In this document: piece after piece, positions 1 to 8,052 of the stretch
Numbering within the stretch: position 1 is the stretch's first letter
Layout: every line of letters starts with the position of its first letter
NCBI RefSeq assembly: GCF_900170025.1
Contig: NZ_FWEX01000006.1
Location: 1,086,795 to 1,150,794 of the forward strand
Origin: Nitrospira sp. ND1
Lineage (GTDB): Bacteria > Nitrospirota > Nitrospiria > Nitrospirales > Nitrospiraceae
Direction of reading: 5' to 3'
DNA length: 64,000 nt
The notes under the pieces: model-generated
Told to the model about the DNA's origin: nothing
Databases searched by the model: none
The model's input: only the letters and a program-made list of their open reading frames with translations
Translations under genes and position numbers: made by a program

Positions 1-209
1 CTCGGCTCCTTGCCGCAGAGAAAGTGAAGAATCACGCTTTTCCCCTTCCGCTCGACCCCTGTAATTTTGGCCTGACGATACTGCTCCAGAGAAGGCAACC
101 CTTCTCGCACGATGTCCTCACGGCCAATCCAGCAATCACGGACTGTAGCTCCGACGACCCGTTCGCGCAATTGACGCGCGGCGACTTCGGCTTCTGGCAA
201 TTCAGGCAT
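1..209 (-). CDS. Fpg/Nei-family DNA glycosylase, N-terminal part (3' end outside window)
   Basis: Only the first 69 codons are present; the gene runs off the left edge. The protein begins MPELPEAEVAARQLRERVVG. In this family Pro2 is the Schiff-base nucleophile and Glu3 the acid, and both are exposed once Met1 is removed. The rest of the fragment (ITGVERKGKSVILHF near residues 48-62) matches the N-terminal beta-sandwich, including the conserved lysine of the KGK loop. Family members excise oxidised bases in base-excision repair. The fragment cannot separate MutM from Nei-type members, because the C-terminal zinc finger lies outside. The start ATG is at 209. Confidence 0.85.
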   Translation of the reverse strand, partial: MPELPEAEVAARQLRERVVGATVRDCWIGREDIVREGLPSLEQYRQAKITGVERKGKSVILHFLCGKEP

Positions 210-397
210 CGAGCATTCTCGAGGTGGCAGAGAGAACCTACTGAAGGCAAATTACGCCATGGGGCCGAGGCAAAATGCAACTCCGACCTGAGATAGTCCA
301 GGAGACATCAATTTGGATGACTATAACGAGAGCGTCCGGAGAGGGATGAGGAACTGACGAAGAAGGACAAATCGGAATGTCCCTGACAGCGCAGCTT

Positions 398-826
398 CTA
401 AGACGTTGATGAATTCACTTGGGTTTGCCGGCGGCGACAAACATCCTGAATCGTTTCTCGGAGGCGCGGCAACGGCATGCCGCCTGGACGCCTGGTCAAC
501 ACAAGCTTCACCGCATCGGCATAGGCCATTCCCTCGACACAACATAGATAGGCAATTACCACTGACACCGACCGACCCATGCCAACCCGACAACACACCA
601 TCAACCGATTGTCTGCCATATGTGCCGCAATCCATTCCACAGCCTCATATAATGCAGACGCTGCCGGCTCACCAAACTCCTTGAGCGGAATCTTGGCATA
701 GATAACCCGGGAGGGAACTGTCACATTTTGTTCTTCAGCCACCATGAGAACGGCGTTTACCTGGGGGGGAGGATTCCTGGCGTCATCGGCATTGCCGACC
801 AGAAGACGTTTGTTTATCATGTGCAT
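398..826 (-). CDS. Dual-specificity protein phosphatase-like protein
   Basis: A 142-residue protein with the cysteine phosphatase signature CCRVGMGRS, which fits C-x5-R with Cys as nucleophile and Arg binding the phosphate. An upstream Asp-free stretch with an IPLKEFGEP loop precedes it, and a helix-rich end follows (RRPGGMPLPRLRETIQDV). This resembles small DSP/PTP-like phosphatases; the substrate is unknown. MHMINKR offers two ATG starts (826 and 820). The predicted transcription start lies only a few bases upstream, so the mRNA may be nearly leaderless. It is divergent from the zinc-ribbon gene at 948. Confidence 0.75.
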   Translation of the reverse strand: MHMINKRLLVGNADDARNPPPQVNAVLMVAEEQNVTVPSRVIYAKIPLKEFGEPAASALYEAVEWIAAHMADNRLMVCCRVGMGRSVSVVIAYLCCVEGMAYADAVKLVLTRRPGGMPLPRLRETIQDVCRRRQTQVNSSTS

Positions 827-835
827 CGTGTCGTT

Positions 836-863
836 AGTATAGGGGGCGCGTGCTTCCGGTCAA
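836..863 (-). promoter_or_regulatory. Predicted sigma70-type promoter for the phosphatase gene
   Basis: Read on the minus strand: TTGACC (863-858), a 16-base spacer, then TATACT (841-836). Transcription would start near 829, about 3 bases before the ATG at 826, suggesting a leaderless or very short leader mRNA. Confidence 0.5.
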
Positions 864-891
864 GTGAATCCTCGGAATTCGGACAAGGCGG

Positions 892-921
892 TTGAACATC
901 ACTGAAGCCGGTGCGTATACT
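892..921 (+). promoter_or_regulatory. Predicted sigma70-type promoter for the zinc-ribbon gene
   Basis: TTGAAC at 892-897, an 18-base spacer and TATACT at 916-921. The next gene starts at 948 behind a GAGGAGG ribosome site, so the leader would be about 20 bases. Confidence 0.55.
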
Positions 922-947
922 CAACTCCGCTATTCGAGGAGGAATTG

Positions 948-1307
948 ATGGCTCACACGTCGCTTGAAGCGGTAGAAAAACGGCTGGCGAGTGTCCAGTG
1001 CGCAATCTGTAAGACCAATACCTTTGGCGTCGACCGGCGCACATTGCAGCCAGATGGGGAATGTCGGGCGGTCTGCTTGAAATGTCGGTACAATTTTCCC
1101 GTCTACACAGATATGGAGTTTTACCTTCGGACTCAACCGGATGTACCCTATCGCCTAAAAGAGATTTCTTGCCCAAACTGCCAGCATCGAGGCGTGACCT
1201 TGGACTTTCGGATCACCATGTCCGTCCGCGAGGCGATCTATTTCGTCACCTGCAACGCCTGCCAAACACAGTTCCCTGAACGCTCTTCATTGGAAGCGTT
1301 TGAGTAA
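948..1307 (+). CDS. Small zinc-ribbon hypothetical protein with four CxxC motifs
   Basis: The product has 119 residues and four CxxC pairs in order (CAIC, CLKC, CPNC, CNAC). This would support two zinc-ribbon knuckles, one in each half. No enzymatic motif is visible and I do not recognise a named family. The ATG at 948 is preferred over an upstream in-frame TTG at 945 because GAGGAGG (936-942) sits 5 bases before it. A sigma70-like promoter lies just upstream. The repeated metal-binding layout suggests a nucleic-acid or protein adaptor, but that is inference only. Confidence 0.7.
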   Translation: MAHTSLEAVEKRLASVQCAICKTNTFGVDRRTLQPDGECRAVCLKCRYNFPVYTDMEFYLRTQPDVPYRLKEISCPNCQHRGVTLDFRITMSVREAIYFVTCNACQTQFPERSSLEAFE

Positions 1308-1344
1308 CCCTTCCGAGCGCAGTTTCATGTATACTAAGCTTATT

Positions 1345-1539
1345 ATGAGCACCACACAAAAGCCAGACTCCCAGAAAAATCCTACTCCGGTCACTCAGAC
1401 TGAAACGAAGCCCCGGAGGGAAATTCCGCTTATTTCAGTTCCAAACGATCGGGACATGATTGCAGCGGAAATGGCCGAACTCTTCGACGAAGATCGAGTA
1501 TCCCATCAGCACGGTTCCTCAGAACCTGAGGCGGACTAG
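1345..1539 (+). CDS. Small acidic hypothetical protein
   Basis: A 64-residue frame starting MSTTQKPDSQKNPTPVTQTE. The N-terminus is polar and probably disordered, followed by a helix-prone segment (NDRDMIAAEMAELFDEDRV). It begins 38 bases after the zinc-ribbon gene and may be cotranscribed. Starts at 1300 (TTG) or 1327 (ATG) are possible, and none has a strong ribosome site. It is convergent with the methyltransferase gene, with stops 4 bases apart. I do not recognise it. Confidence 0.45.
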   Translation: MSTTQKPDSQKNPTPVTQTETKPRREIPLISVPNDRDMIAAEMAELFDEDRVSHQHGSSEPEAD

Positions 1540-1543
1540 ATCT

Positions 1544-2749
1544 TCACGCAGAGCGAACGATCTCCACGGTGCCGGACGAGATAATCCGGCCCACCATAGC
1601 CGGTCGCCCTTTTCGCTCCTTTCTGACAATGTCGCTCACCCGAATGATGGCCCCGCGATGCCAGCCATCAAAGGCAGTGTTCGACATTGAGCTTTCCTTG
1701 TCCTGGCGTCCAATCTCCGACCTCCCCGTTTGATCGCACAACCAAACCCGTTTTTCGCCTTTCATCACGCGCAACTCACTCACCACGCGGTGGTAGTCCG
1801 GATCTCGTGGCACGAGCGTTTTTCCGTCCTTGCGAAAAATCACATAGGAAAATTTGAGCGCATCCTTGATAAGTCCGACTCGTCGATCCACTTGGGCAAT
1901 CCAGGCCGGATTCTCCCACTTCCGCTCTTCATGGCACCAATCGTCCGGCTTAACTAACGCAGAACAGGGCGCGTCATGGAGACAGGGAGCATAGACAGAA
2001 CAGTGCCGCCCTGCCAGAAGGTTGTCTCGCACCTGGTGCAGTTCCCGAGAAGCAGGCCGCGTGGCTGGCTCGATAAGCATTAGACTCCCTTCAGGGGCCA
2101 AGTAATTCAGGAGTTCCCCTATCAACGCAGTCCGTTGTCCCACGGAATCCATACTCCCCACGAATAACTCTGATAGAAGATTCTGAACAATAATAAGCTG
2201 GTAACCATTCACGCCACCGCCGTCACGGATAGCGGAGGGCAGGGAACGTTCGAGGTTACACTCCACGGTGTTCAACGGTGGGATGGACTGATCCCGCTGC
2301 TGTTCGGAATACGCCCGCCAAATATCAGTAGACACCCTTAAGACATGAGGTGAACGATCAACGGCTATCATACGGAGGGTAGACGGCGGCCTCGCAGACT
2401 TTGAAAGGCACCAATCGAGCACTCCCAGGACGCCTGTTCCAGGCCCGCCACCGAGGTCCAATACTCGAAAATCCTGGTCCTGAGCGACGGGAAGCACCGG
2501 CTGCAGTTCGTCCAAGAGTATCTGCACTTTGGCGAGATTAACAGGCAGATAGTAGACCAAGTAACCGGCACACAACTGAGGGTCCTCGAAGTAAACCCTG
2601 CTTCCCACCTGCCCATTTCGTGTAAACATTTCTGAAAGTCCCGACACCGCCTTAATTATTGATTGGGATGGCCCCTCCGAGTGCTCAAGGAGATTTACTT
2701 TGGCCACCTTCGTGATAGCACTCAAAACTGCCGATGATAGTTGGTACAT
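1544..2749 (-). CDS. Rsm22-type class I SAM-dependent methyltransferase
   Basis: A 401-residue protein. The SAM-binding loop is VLDLGGGPGTGVLGVLDW near residues 97-114, followed by an acidic strand end (MIAVDRS). Further on is the Cys-rich segment CSVYAPCLHDAPCSAL with DDWCHEE, which is typical of the Rsm22 family tied to the small ribosomal subunit. The C-terminal end carries a short OB-like segment (RGAIIRVSDIV). The start at 2749 (MYQLSS) is chosen because the longer frame would run through the divergent gene at 2816. rRNA-linked methylation is a family-based expectation; the target is not visible here. Confidence 0.75.
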   Translation of the reverse strand: MYQLSSAVLSAITKVAKVNLLEHSEGPSQSIIKAVSGLSEMFTRNGQVGSRVYFEDPQLCAGYLVYYLPVNLAKVQILLDELQPVLPVAQDQDFRVLDLGGGPGTGVLGVLDWCLSKSARPPSTLRMIAVDRSPHVLRVSTDIWRAYSEQQRDQSIPPLNTVECNLERSLPSAIRDGGGVNGYQLIIVQNLLSELFVGSMDSVGQRTALIGELLNYLAPEGSLMLIEPATRPASRELHQVRDNLLAGRHCSVYAPCLHDAPCSALVKPDDWCHEERKWENPAWIAQVDRRVGLIKDALKFSYVIFRKDGKTLVPRDPDYHRVVSELRVMKGEKRVWLCDQTGRSEIGRQDKESSMSNTAFDGWHRGAIIRVSDIVRKERKGRPAMVGRIISSGTVEIVRSA

Positions 2750-2815
2750 AGACGAACCCTCGGTTGACCCCCCCGAGCAGGCTGGGGTATTCTCATGAGA
2801 GAAGGAGCACTTCAC

Positions 2816-3064
2816 ATGACTGACCCTATTTTGCAAGCATATCTGGAAGTGGAGATGGCCATGGAGCGCTTCACGCTTGTCCTGCATGACCATGTCGATC
2901 ATCTCCGTAAGACTGAAGCCCCTGGCTCAGACAAGCTGCACCGTATGGCCAACGGCACCAAAGCCATGCGCGATAGCGCATCGATTTACCTATCCTACGC
3001 CAAGTACGTTGCTCACGGGATGCCGGAAAGCCCTGATCTAGTCGAGGAGGATCTTCAGGGCTGA
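2816..3064 (+). CDS. Small hypothetical protein
   Basis: An 82-residue, mostly helical, soluble protein (MTDPILQAYLEVEMAMERF at the start, acidic at the end). The ATG at 2816 has GAAGGAG (2800-2806) nine bases upstream, which makes it better than the ATG at 2795. It is divergent from the Rsm22-type gene with a 66-base gap and converges on the porA gene, separated by a strong hairpin. I do not recognise the family. Confidence 0.6.
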   Translation: MTDPILQAYLEVEMAMERFTLVLHDHVDHLRKTEAPGSDKLHRMANGTKAMRDSASIYLSYAKYVAHGMPESPDLVEEDLQG

Positions 3065-3095
3065 GGAGCCGCACTCAAGCATCTCCCTAAATACA

Positions 3096-3128
3096 CAGGG
3101 CCCGTTCGGTATAACCGAACGGGCCCTG
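3096..3128. terminator. Strong bidirectional hairpin terminator
   Basis: A perfect 15-bp stem (CAGGGCCCGTTCGGT with its complement, 3096-3110 and 3114-3128) and a 3-base loop. It lies between convergent genes ending at 3064 and 3158. A short T-rich stretch follows on the plus strand. It probably ends transcription of both. Confidence 0.85.
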
Positions 3129-3157
3129 CTGTTTCTACCCTGACGTTACTTCTCGGC

Positions 3158-4504
3158 CTAAATGCTGCGCATGAAATGCCCCATGGCCTCATGGTCAGCA
3201 GCTGATGCGCCCATAACTTGTGAAATCGCAACGTTCGTGGACTTCTTTCCGGTCAGACCGGACTCGACTTCGTCCACGATCAATTCCACCGGCATGGACT
3301 GCCCACCGTACACTCTCGGGCCACCGATAATCTTGGCATTTGAGAAACCGTAAATAGCGGTTGCCACTTCTTTTGCTAACCATCCGACATAGTTGAATTC
3401 AGGCACAACAATTAATTTGGCCTTCCCGCAGAGTTTGCGCAACTCCTGAGTCGGGAATGGGCGGAGCGATCGGATCTTGATCAGTCCGATCTTAATGCCT
3501 TTTTCGGCGCAAATACGAACCGCTTCACGTGATTGAGCGGCCGCACTACCTGAAGCGATAATAACCGCCTCCGCATCATCCACATTCTCCGCCGTGAGTA
3601 GTCCACCCATGTACTGGTTGATGTATTTACGGGAACGCTCCACGGCAGCCCACACTTCCTGCTGCCACACCGCGTGAATGTTGTAGGCCATGAAATTGGA
3701 CTTCTGAACGGGAGCATCGCGAGAGAGTCGTGCCGGAGGATTCTCAGCATCAAGCACCGGCACCGCCCCACGCCAAGGTTCGCGTGGGGGAAGCTTCATC
3801 CCACGATCTTGCATACGCACATAGCCACGAGCATGCGTCACAAAAAACCCATCGCAGCACACGCCGACGGGGAGGGTCACATCATTCTTCTCGCTGATAA
3901 TAAACCCAGCCAACGTGAAGTCGTACATGTCCTGCTGATTTTCGGCATGGAACACAATCATGCCGCAATTGAGCAGATAAGAAACTTCGATATTGTCAGG
4001 TTGAATGGCCAACGGTGCGTTCACCACTCGGCAAGTGAACATGGCCACGACTGGCAACCGATGCCCCGGCCAAGAAGCAATCCCCTCCAGCCCTCTCAGC
4101 GTCCCTGGACCCGCCGTTGCAGTATAACACCGCACTCCCGCCCGTGACCCGCCGGCGATAGCCGCCATGACGCCGACCTCTTCTTCGCCACGGTAGTACT
4201 CCTTGACGTACCCTTCACCATACAACACACCGACCAACTGCATAGTTTCACTTTGAGGGGTAATGGGGTACGCAATGGCAAGATCGACGTTTGAGCGGCG
4301 AATAGCCTCTTTTGCGGCCTCGCTGCCAGTGATGAACTCCTTCGTGCGAGGAGCTTCCAGGAACATATACTCAGGAGTGACAACTTTCTGCCGCTTTGCA
4401 TCCGCGTGCGGATCCTTCTTGGTCTCGGCCTTCGGAGCCGACACACTCGTAGTAGGGTCGCCCTCTGGATTGGTCTTTTGTTTGGGTTCCAATGCTTCGC
4501 TCAT
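3158..4504 (-). CDS. porA: 2-oxoacid:ferredoxin oxidoreductase, alpha subunit
   Basis: A 448-residue alpha subunit of a thiamine-dependent enzyme that interconverts a 2-oxoacid with acyl-CoA and CO2 using ferredoxin. The Pyr-domain core is clear: AIAYPITPQSE near residue 77, EEEVGVMAAIAGGSRAG and TATAGPGTLRGLEG. A C-terminal transketolase-like domain follows (IRSLRPFPTQEL). The first 40 residues are a charged extension rich in Lys, Glu and Asp. It is the last gene of the five-gene operon, 38 bases after porE. Whether the substrate is pyruvate or 2-oxoglutarate cannot be read from the sequence. In Nitrospira such enzymes serve the reductive TCA cycle. Confidence 0.9.
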   Translation of the reverse strand: MSEALEPKQKTNPEGDPTTSVSAPKAETKKDPHADAKRQKVVTPEYMFLEAPRTKEFITGSEAAKEAIRRSNVDLAIAYPITPQSETMQLVGVLYGEGYVKEYYRGEEEVGVMAAIAGGSRAGVRCYTATAGPGTLRGLEGIASWPGHRLPVVAMFTCRVVNAPLAIQPDNIEVSYLLNCGMIVFHAENQQDMYDFTLAGFIISEKNDVTLPVGVCCDGFFVTHARGYVRMQDRGMKLPPREPWRGAVPVLDAENPPARLSRDAPVQKSNFMAYNIHAVWQQEVWAAVERSRKYINQYMGGLLTAENVDDAEAVIIASGSAAAQSREAVRICAEKGIKIGLIKIRSLRPFPTQELRKLCGKAKLIVVPEFNYVGWLAKEVATAIYGFSNAKIIGGPRVYGGQSMPVELIVDEVESGLTGKKSTNVAISQVMGASAADHEAMGHFMRSI

Positions 4505-4542
4505 CGTTGCACCTCTTGACTGTATCGCCTTAGCCTAAAACC

Positions 4543-5301
4543 TTAGCCTTCCCGCTTCATCTGCTCAGCTGAGTGGCCAAATGTAGCCGCGCTGCCTGCG
4601 CCTGCAGCGGTAGGCATAAAGGTCATAGGATTCGTATGCGTCTTCCCATTATGGACCTTGGACTGAGTTCCGGTGAATCGCACGTTCTCGCCGTTATCCG
4701 GCAACTTAATGCCCATTTCCTCACGGACCTTCTTGAAGATTTGCGCTGTTCTCTTCAATTTCAACGTGTCCGAATCGCGAATTGTCAGCATGGCGTCCTC
4801 ATGCCCCTGCTCAGCACAAATGGCCATGGTGCAGCAGTTCGTCCCTGCACGAATCATTTTCAGCGTAAGATTGGCATAGTGACAGTGAACGCCGATGAAA
4901 ATACAGGCCTCAATCTTGTTGCCCCAGATCGTGAGATTGGGGTGATTGGGATTGATGACCTCTTCAGGGTCAATTTTGGGGTACTTGGGGCGATAATCCG
5001 GCATGGGAATAATCATCACCTCAGGGATCTGTGCCGCAATTTCCAATACAGCCTTCGCCTTCTCGACAGCATGGTTATTCCAAGCCCACAAGACGAGAGG
5101 TCCCGGAAAAATCGTTGCATTCGGGCTTGTCAGCATTTTCCGAGCCATCTCTTCAATCACTATGTCTTCGTTAGGTTCCAGCAGCCCATAGTACAGTCCT
5201 TCGCCTGGATCAGGCAGCGCGACCCCTAATTGAGCTGCTGATGGAGGATGGAATCCGGCTGGCCCCGGCACGATAATTCTCTCTCTTGTATCTTGCGTCA
5301 T
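4543..5301 (-). CDS. porE: 2-oxoacid:ferredoxin oxidoreductase, epsilon-type accessory subunit
   Basis: A 252-residue protein between the delta ferredoxin and alpha genes. Pro-rich strands (IIPMPDYRPKYPKIDPEEV) and a Cys/His segment (CIFIGVHCHYANL, then GTNCCTMAICAEQGHED) are visible. It fits the extra epsilon subunit known from the five-subunit pyruvate and 2-oxoglutarate oxidoreductases of Hydrogenobacter. Its exact role in those complexes is not settled. The ATG at 5301 is preferred because GGGGAG lies about 11 bases upstream and overlaps the earlier GTG at 5313. Assignment relies mainly on position in the operon. Confidence 0.75.
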   Translation of the reverse strand: MTQDTRERIIVPGPAGFHPPSAAQLGVALPDPGEGLYYGLLEPNEDIVIEEMARKMLTSPNATIFPGPLVLWAWNNHAVEKAKAVLEIAAQIPEVMIIPMPDYRPKYPKIDPEEVINPNHPNLTIWGNKIEACIFIGVHCHYANLTLKMIRAGTNCCTMAICAEQGHEDAMLTIRDSDTLKLKRTAQIFKKVREEMGIKLPDNGENVRFTGTQSKVHNGKTHTNPMTFMPTAAGAGSAATFGHSAEQMKREG

Positions 5302-5328
5302 TCCCACGCCCACTCCCCTTTCTTACGC

Positions 5329-5652
5329 TTACCCGACTACTGGGCTCGCCAAGACCGCTGTCGTACTCTTATCGCTATATGTGATGTTATCGGTCAACGC
5401 AGCCATCGGTAATTGATCAATCATGATCATTTTAATAGCATTGTTCTTCGCCATGTTGTCGCAGACCCACACACATTGCGCGCATCCTTTACAACGATCT
5501 ACAGCCACGTATGCAGACCCGTACTTAAAGCCCTTCTCTTTCCCCATCTCCTCGCTATACTGAATGGTATTAGCCTCAGGACAATACTGAGTACAGAGCT
5601 TACAGCTCTTCGAGGCACAAATTTCAACATCGATATGGGCGACTAAATACAT
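5329..5652 (-). CDS. porD: 2-oxoacid:ferredoxin oxidoreductase, delta subunit (2x[4Fe-4S] ferredoxin)
   Basis: A 107-residue ferredoxin-like subunit. Two cluster motifs are visible: CASKSCKLCTQYCPE near residues 12-26 and CKGCAQCVWVC near residues 54-64. It would pass electrons between the thiamine site in the beta subunit and external ferredoxin. The first motif is slightly widened (C-x4-C-x2-C-x3-CP). About 40 residues after the second cluster form a tail. GGAG lies before the ATG at 5652, 26 bases after porG. Confidence 0.9.
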   Translation of the reverse strand: MYLVAHIDVEICASKSCKLCTQYCPEANTIQYSEEMGKEKGFKYGSAYVAVDRCKGCAQCVWVCDNMAKNNAIKMIMIDQLPMAALTDNITYSDKSTTAVLASPVVG

Positions 5653-5678
5653 TGGAACTCCTTCGTACTAAATCCTGG

Positions 5679-6392
5679 TTAGGCGCTCACAGTCGCACGG
5701 ATTTCCGACCGTTTGACCGTCGGTGCAGCCCAACCGTGGTCGACTGCGTAGTTCCAGCCGGCCTGAATAACCGCGACATTCTTGTCGATCAACTCCTGCT
5801 TCTTTTTAAATTTTCGCTCGACGACACTGTCCAGGGCCGCGGTTCCTCCGGAGACCACAAATCCTTTACCAAGGAACCGATCCTTTACCGACTGCTCCAG
5901 CGCTTCAACAGTAGTCAACCCGGTGATCGCTCCGATGCAACCCATCAAGGCCATATTCGTGCACAAGTCCATGCCCGCCACTTCGAGGGATAGCTTAGTA
6001 GCGGGAAAATAGTAAAGCCTTGCACGACGCTCTTCTAACTCACGAGCCTGATCCCGATGAAGCTTCATCGGACCATCATTATTGATCAACGCGATGCCGT
6101 CTTCCTTCAATCCGAAGTAAAACGGCATCGTATACGATTTTCCGTGAGTAATGACCTGTGGATGGAAAATGATAATGATGTGCGGGAAGGTAATCTCTCC
6201 GATTTCGTAGATGGGCTCGTCTGATACTCGCACATAACTCTCCACCGGAGCCATGCGCTTTTCTGATCCGTAGAATGGAACTATCGTACTTTCCCCACCG
6301 GCATTAATCACCGCAGTACTCAGGATGTGCGAGCCGGTCACAACCCCCTGGCCACCCACACCCGCCATCCGAATGTTGAAACGTTTCGCCAT
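5679..6392 (-). CDS. porG: 2-oxoacid:ferredoxin oxidoreductase, gamma subunit
   Basis: A 237-residue gamma subunit. It opens with the glycine-rich nucleotide-like loop RMAGVGGQGVVTGSHILSTA, the hallmark of the POR gamma family. The segments PFYGSEKRMAPVESYVRVSD and LCTNMALMGCIGAITGL follow. It has a longer C-terminal tail than minimal gamma subunits. The start was set to the ATG at 6392, 8 bases after AGGAGG (6406-6401); an in-frame TTG at 6398 would be too close to that site. It follows porB by 23 bases. Confidence 0.9.
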   Translation of the reverse strand: MAKRFNIRMAGVGGQGVVTGSHILSTAVINAGGESTIVPFYGSEKRMAPVESYVRVSDEPIYEIGEITFPHIIIIFHPQVITHGKSYTMPFYFGLKEDGIALINNDGPMKLHRDQARELEERRARLYYFPATKLSLEVAGMDLCTNMALMGCIGAITGLTTVEALEQSVKDRFLGKGFVVSGGTAALDSVVERKFKKKQELIDKNVAVIQAGWNYAVDHGWAAPTVKRSEIRATVSA

Positions 6393-6415
6393 GCTCAATC
6401 CTCCTTAAACGTTGC

Positions 6416-7315
6416 TCAGGCTTTCGGAAGCCCAGGAGCGGGAGCAGCCGGCTTCGGGAGAAATTCCTTGTAGCCATACCGTTCCGTAAGAAATTGCTTC
6501 GCCTCGTCGGTAATATATTCGGAGAACTGATAGCGATCGTTTTCAACGTTCTTCGCGTCTTCCATGACCTTGTCGGTCGGAATGGCATACTCAATGTTGC
6601 AGGACGTGTACGCCTGAATGTAAGTCGATCCCACCTCTCTGGCGATCAACACGGCTTTCTTAATGACGCTCTCAACACGGCGAGGATTGTTCGGCACCAC
6701 CGTCGCGACGTAGGCGCAGCCCGCAACCTTCGCCATCTGCAGCATATCCATCTTCTCAAACTTCTTCCCCAACGGAGCCATCTTGAGCACGGCGCCGCGA
6801 TTCGTCATGCCGCTCTCCTGCCCGCCGGTGTTCCCATACACTTCATTGTCTAGCATGATCGTGGTGAACCGTTCCTTACGGAACCAGGAGTGGAGGACCT
6901 GCTGAAATCCAATATCAGCCGTACCGCCGTCACCCGCCATGACAACCACATCTTTCGGCTTATCGCCAAAACGAAGGCGCAAGCCACGGGACAACCCGCT
7001 AGCCACACCATTCTGGTCACCATAGTTGCCGTAGACGAATGGGATGGCGGCTTGCGAAATCGCCAAGCGCCCGCAACCGGCTGTTCCAACAGTGATAGTA
7101 TCTTCTGGATTGGGGAAGGCAATCATGGCGAGTCGGATAAAGAGGGTCATCGCACAACCGGCACACATGGGGTGCTCTTCAAGCACTTCTTTGAAGGAGC
7201 CCATCTGTGAAACGGACACCTTTTTGCCGAAAGGACCATGCTCAACCATGTCCCGATATTCTTTCGGCATGAACTTTTCAAAGCCGCTTGAAAACTTGAC
7301 GTAATCAAGGCTCAT
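6416..7315 (-). CDS. porB: 2-oxoacid:ferredoxin oxidoreductase, beta subunit (thiamine diphosphate site)
   Basis: A 299-residue beta subunit and first gene of the operon. It has HPMCAGCAMTL near residue 44 (CxxC for the beta-subunit cluster), GTAGCGRLAI, then the thiamine/Mg motif GDGGTADIGFQQ with a downstream NEVYGNTGGQ loop. A Pro/Ala-rich tail ends the protein (KPAAPAPGLPKA). The ATG at 7315 has GGGAGGGAG upstream; a longer frame to 7363 lacks support. It lies about 155 bases downstream of a predicted transcription start. The order beta-gamma-delta-epsilon-alpha differs from the better-known operons of Hydrogenobacter. Confidence 0.92.
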   Translation of the reverse strand: MSLDYVKFSSGFEKFMPKEYRDMVEHGPFGKKVSVSQMGSFKEVLEEHPMCAGCAMTLFIRLAMIAFPNPEDTITVGTAGCGRLAISQAAIPFVYGNYGDQNGVASGLSRGLRLRFGDKPKDVVVMAGDGGTADIGFQQVLHSWFRKERFTTIMLDNEVYGNTGGQESGMTNRGAVLKMAPLGKKFEKMDMLQMAKVAGCAYVATVVPNNPRRVESVIKKAVLIAREVGSTYIQAYTSCNIEYAIPTDKVMEDAKNVENDRYQFSEYITDEAKQFLTERYGYKEFLPKPAAPAPGLPKA

Positions 7316-7477
7316 AAGGACTCCCTCCCTTTTATAAGCTGAGGACTTTGTTCGGACCAACAACAGCGGCCAGAAAAAGCCAGGTGCAGATTATCTTGAC
7401 GTCATATTGGACTAAACACCGAACTGTGCTCCTGACACGGAACGGAATGTTAGTCTTCTTACTTCGTGTAGTCGCCG

Positions 7478-7507
7478 AGTGTAACAAAGCCCGAAAAAAT
7501 CTGTCAA
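7478..7507 (-). promoter_or_regulatory. Predicted sigma70-type promoter of the porBGDEA operon
   Basis: Minus strand: perfect TTGACA (7507-7502), an 18-base spacer, and TACACT (7483-7478). Transcription would start near 7470, giving a leader of about 155 bases before porB. Confidence 0.6.
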
Positions 7508-7780
7508 TCGCAACCAGCACGGCAAAAGCAAAAGATCCCATCACTTCAGGACAATGGCGAGTCTATAGAGTCCACAAAAGCATTGCAACTTTGCAGAAGG
7601 CCCACACCAGACGAAAGAAGGCCTAGTAGAGATACCCGTGCTAGGCCCTTGGCCCTAAATCCGCTTGAACGCGAAGATTTTACTCCTCTGCAAGTCCGAT
7701 CTGTCACGCAATTCAGTTGCAGTTCACCCGAGAAGCGGGTAAACATTGTTGCTTAACGCGTTTCGGTCTACACTCCGCCT
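7508..7780. other. Intergenic region between the por operon promoter and the MTHFR_C-like gene
   Basis: With the por leader (7316-7477), the gene-free stretch is about 465 bases. Short open frames here overlap the promoter and look non-coding. A 7-bp inverted repeat (GGCCTAG at 7620-7626 with CTAGGCC at 7641-7647) surrounds a 14-base loop. It could be a weak terminator or an operator. Nothing else recognisable was seen. Confidence 0.4.
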
Positions 7781-8029
7781 ATGCCTATACGAGTACTGGT
7801 CCCGGGAGAAGAACATGGCGAGCAGCATGCGGGAGGGGTGCACAAGCGACCACCAATTCCGGATGGCTCGCTCAAGGCCGAGTGCCCAAAATTCATGAGC
7901 CATGGCCCCTGCGGAGGCGTCCGCAAAGGTGGATTCTGTGAGGTCTACCCGGAAATGACCTGTCCGTGGGTCACGCTCTACAATAAATTGAACGAACTGG
8001 GCCAGCTGGAGTGGATGAAGCAAGTCTGA
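7781..8029 (+). CDS. Small standalone methylenetetrahydrofolate reductase C-terminal-domain protein
   Basis: An 82-residue protein whose second half (CPKFMSHGPCGGVRKGGFCE, then CPWVTLYNKL) matches the MTHFR_C-type domain, which occurs fused or beside MetF and is Cys-rich (MetV in acetogens). Four cysteines are conserved in C...GPCGG...C...CPW spacing. It is much shorter than MetV and holds just this core. The metF gene lies 13 kb away at 21275, so any pairing would be in trans. No strong ribosome site precedes the ATG. It is followed after 23 bases by queF. Confidence 0.65.
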   Translation: MPIRVLVPGEEHGEQHAGGVHKRPPIPDGSLKAECPKFMSHGPCGGVRKGGFCEVYPEMTCPWVTLYNKLNELGQLEWMKQV

Positions 8030-8052
8030 CAACAAGAAGGTGGGGGGAGCGG

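Noticed and set aside
7348-7626. 92-codon plus-strand frame upstream of the por operon
   Set aside because: Overlaps the predicted por promoter and leader; no ribosome site.
8011-8052. Longer GTG start for queF
   Set aside because: Would overlap the preceding gene; the GTG at 8053 has a strong ribosome site.
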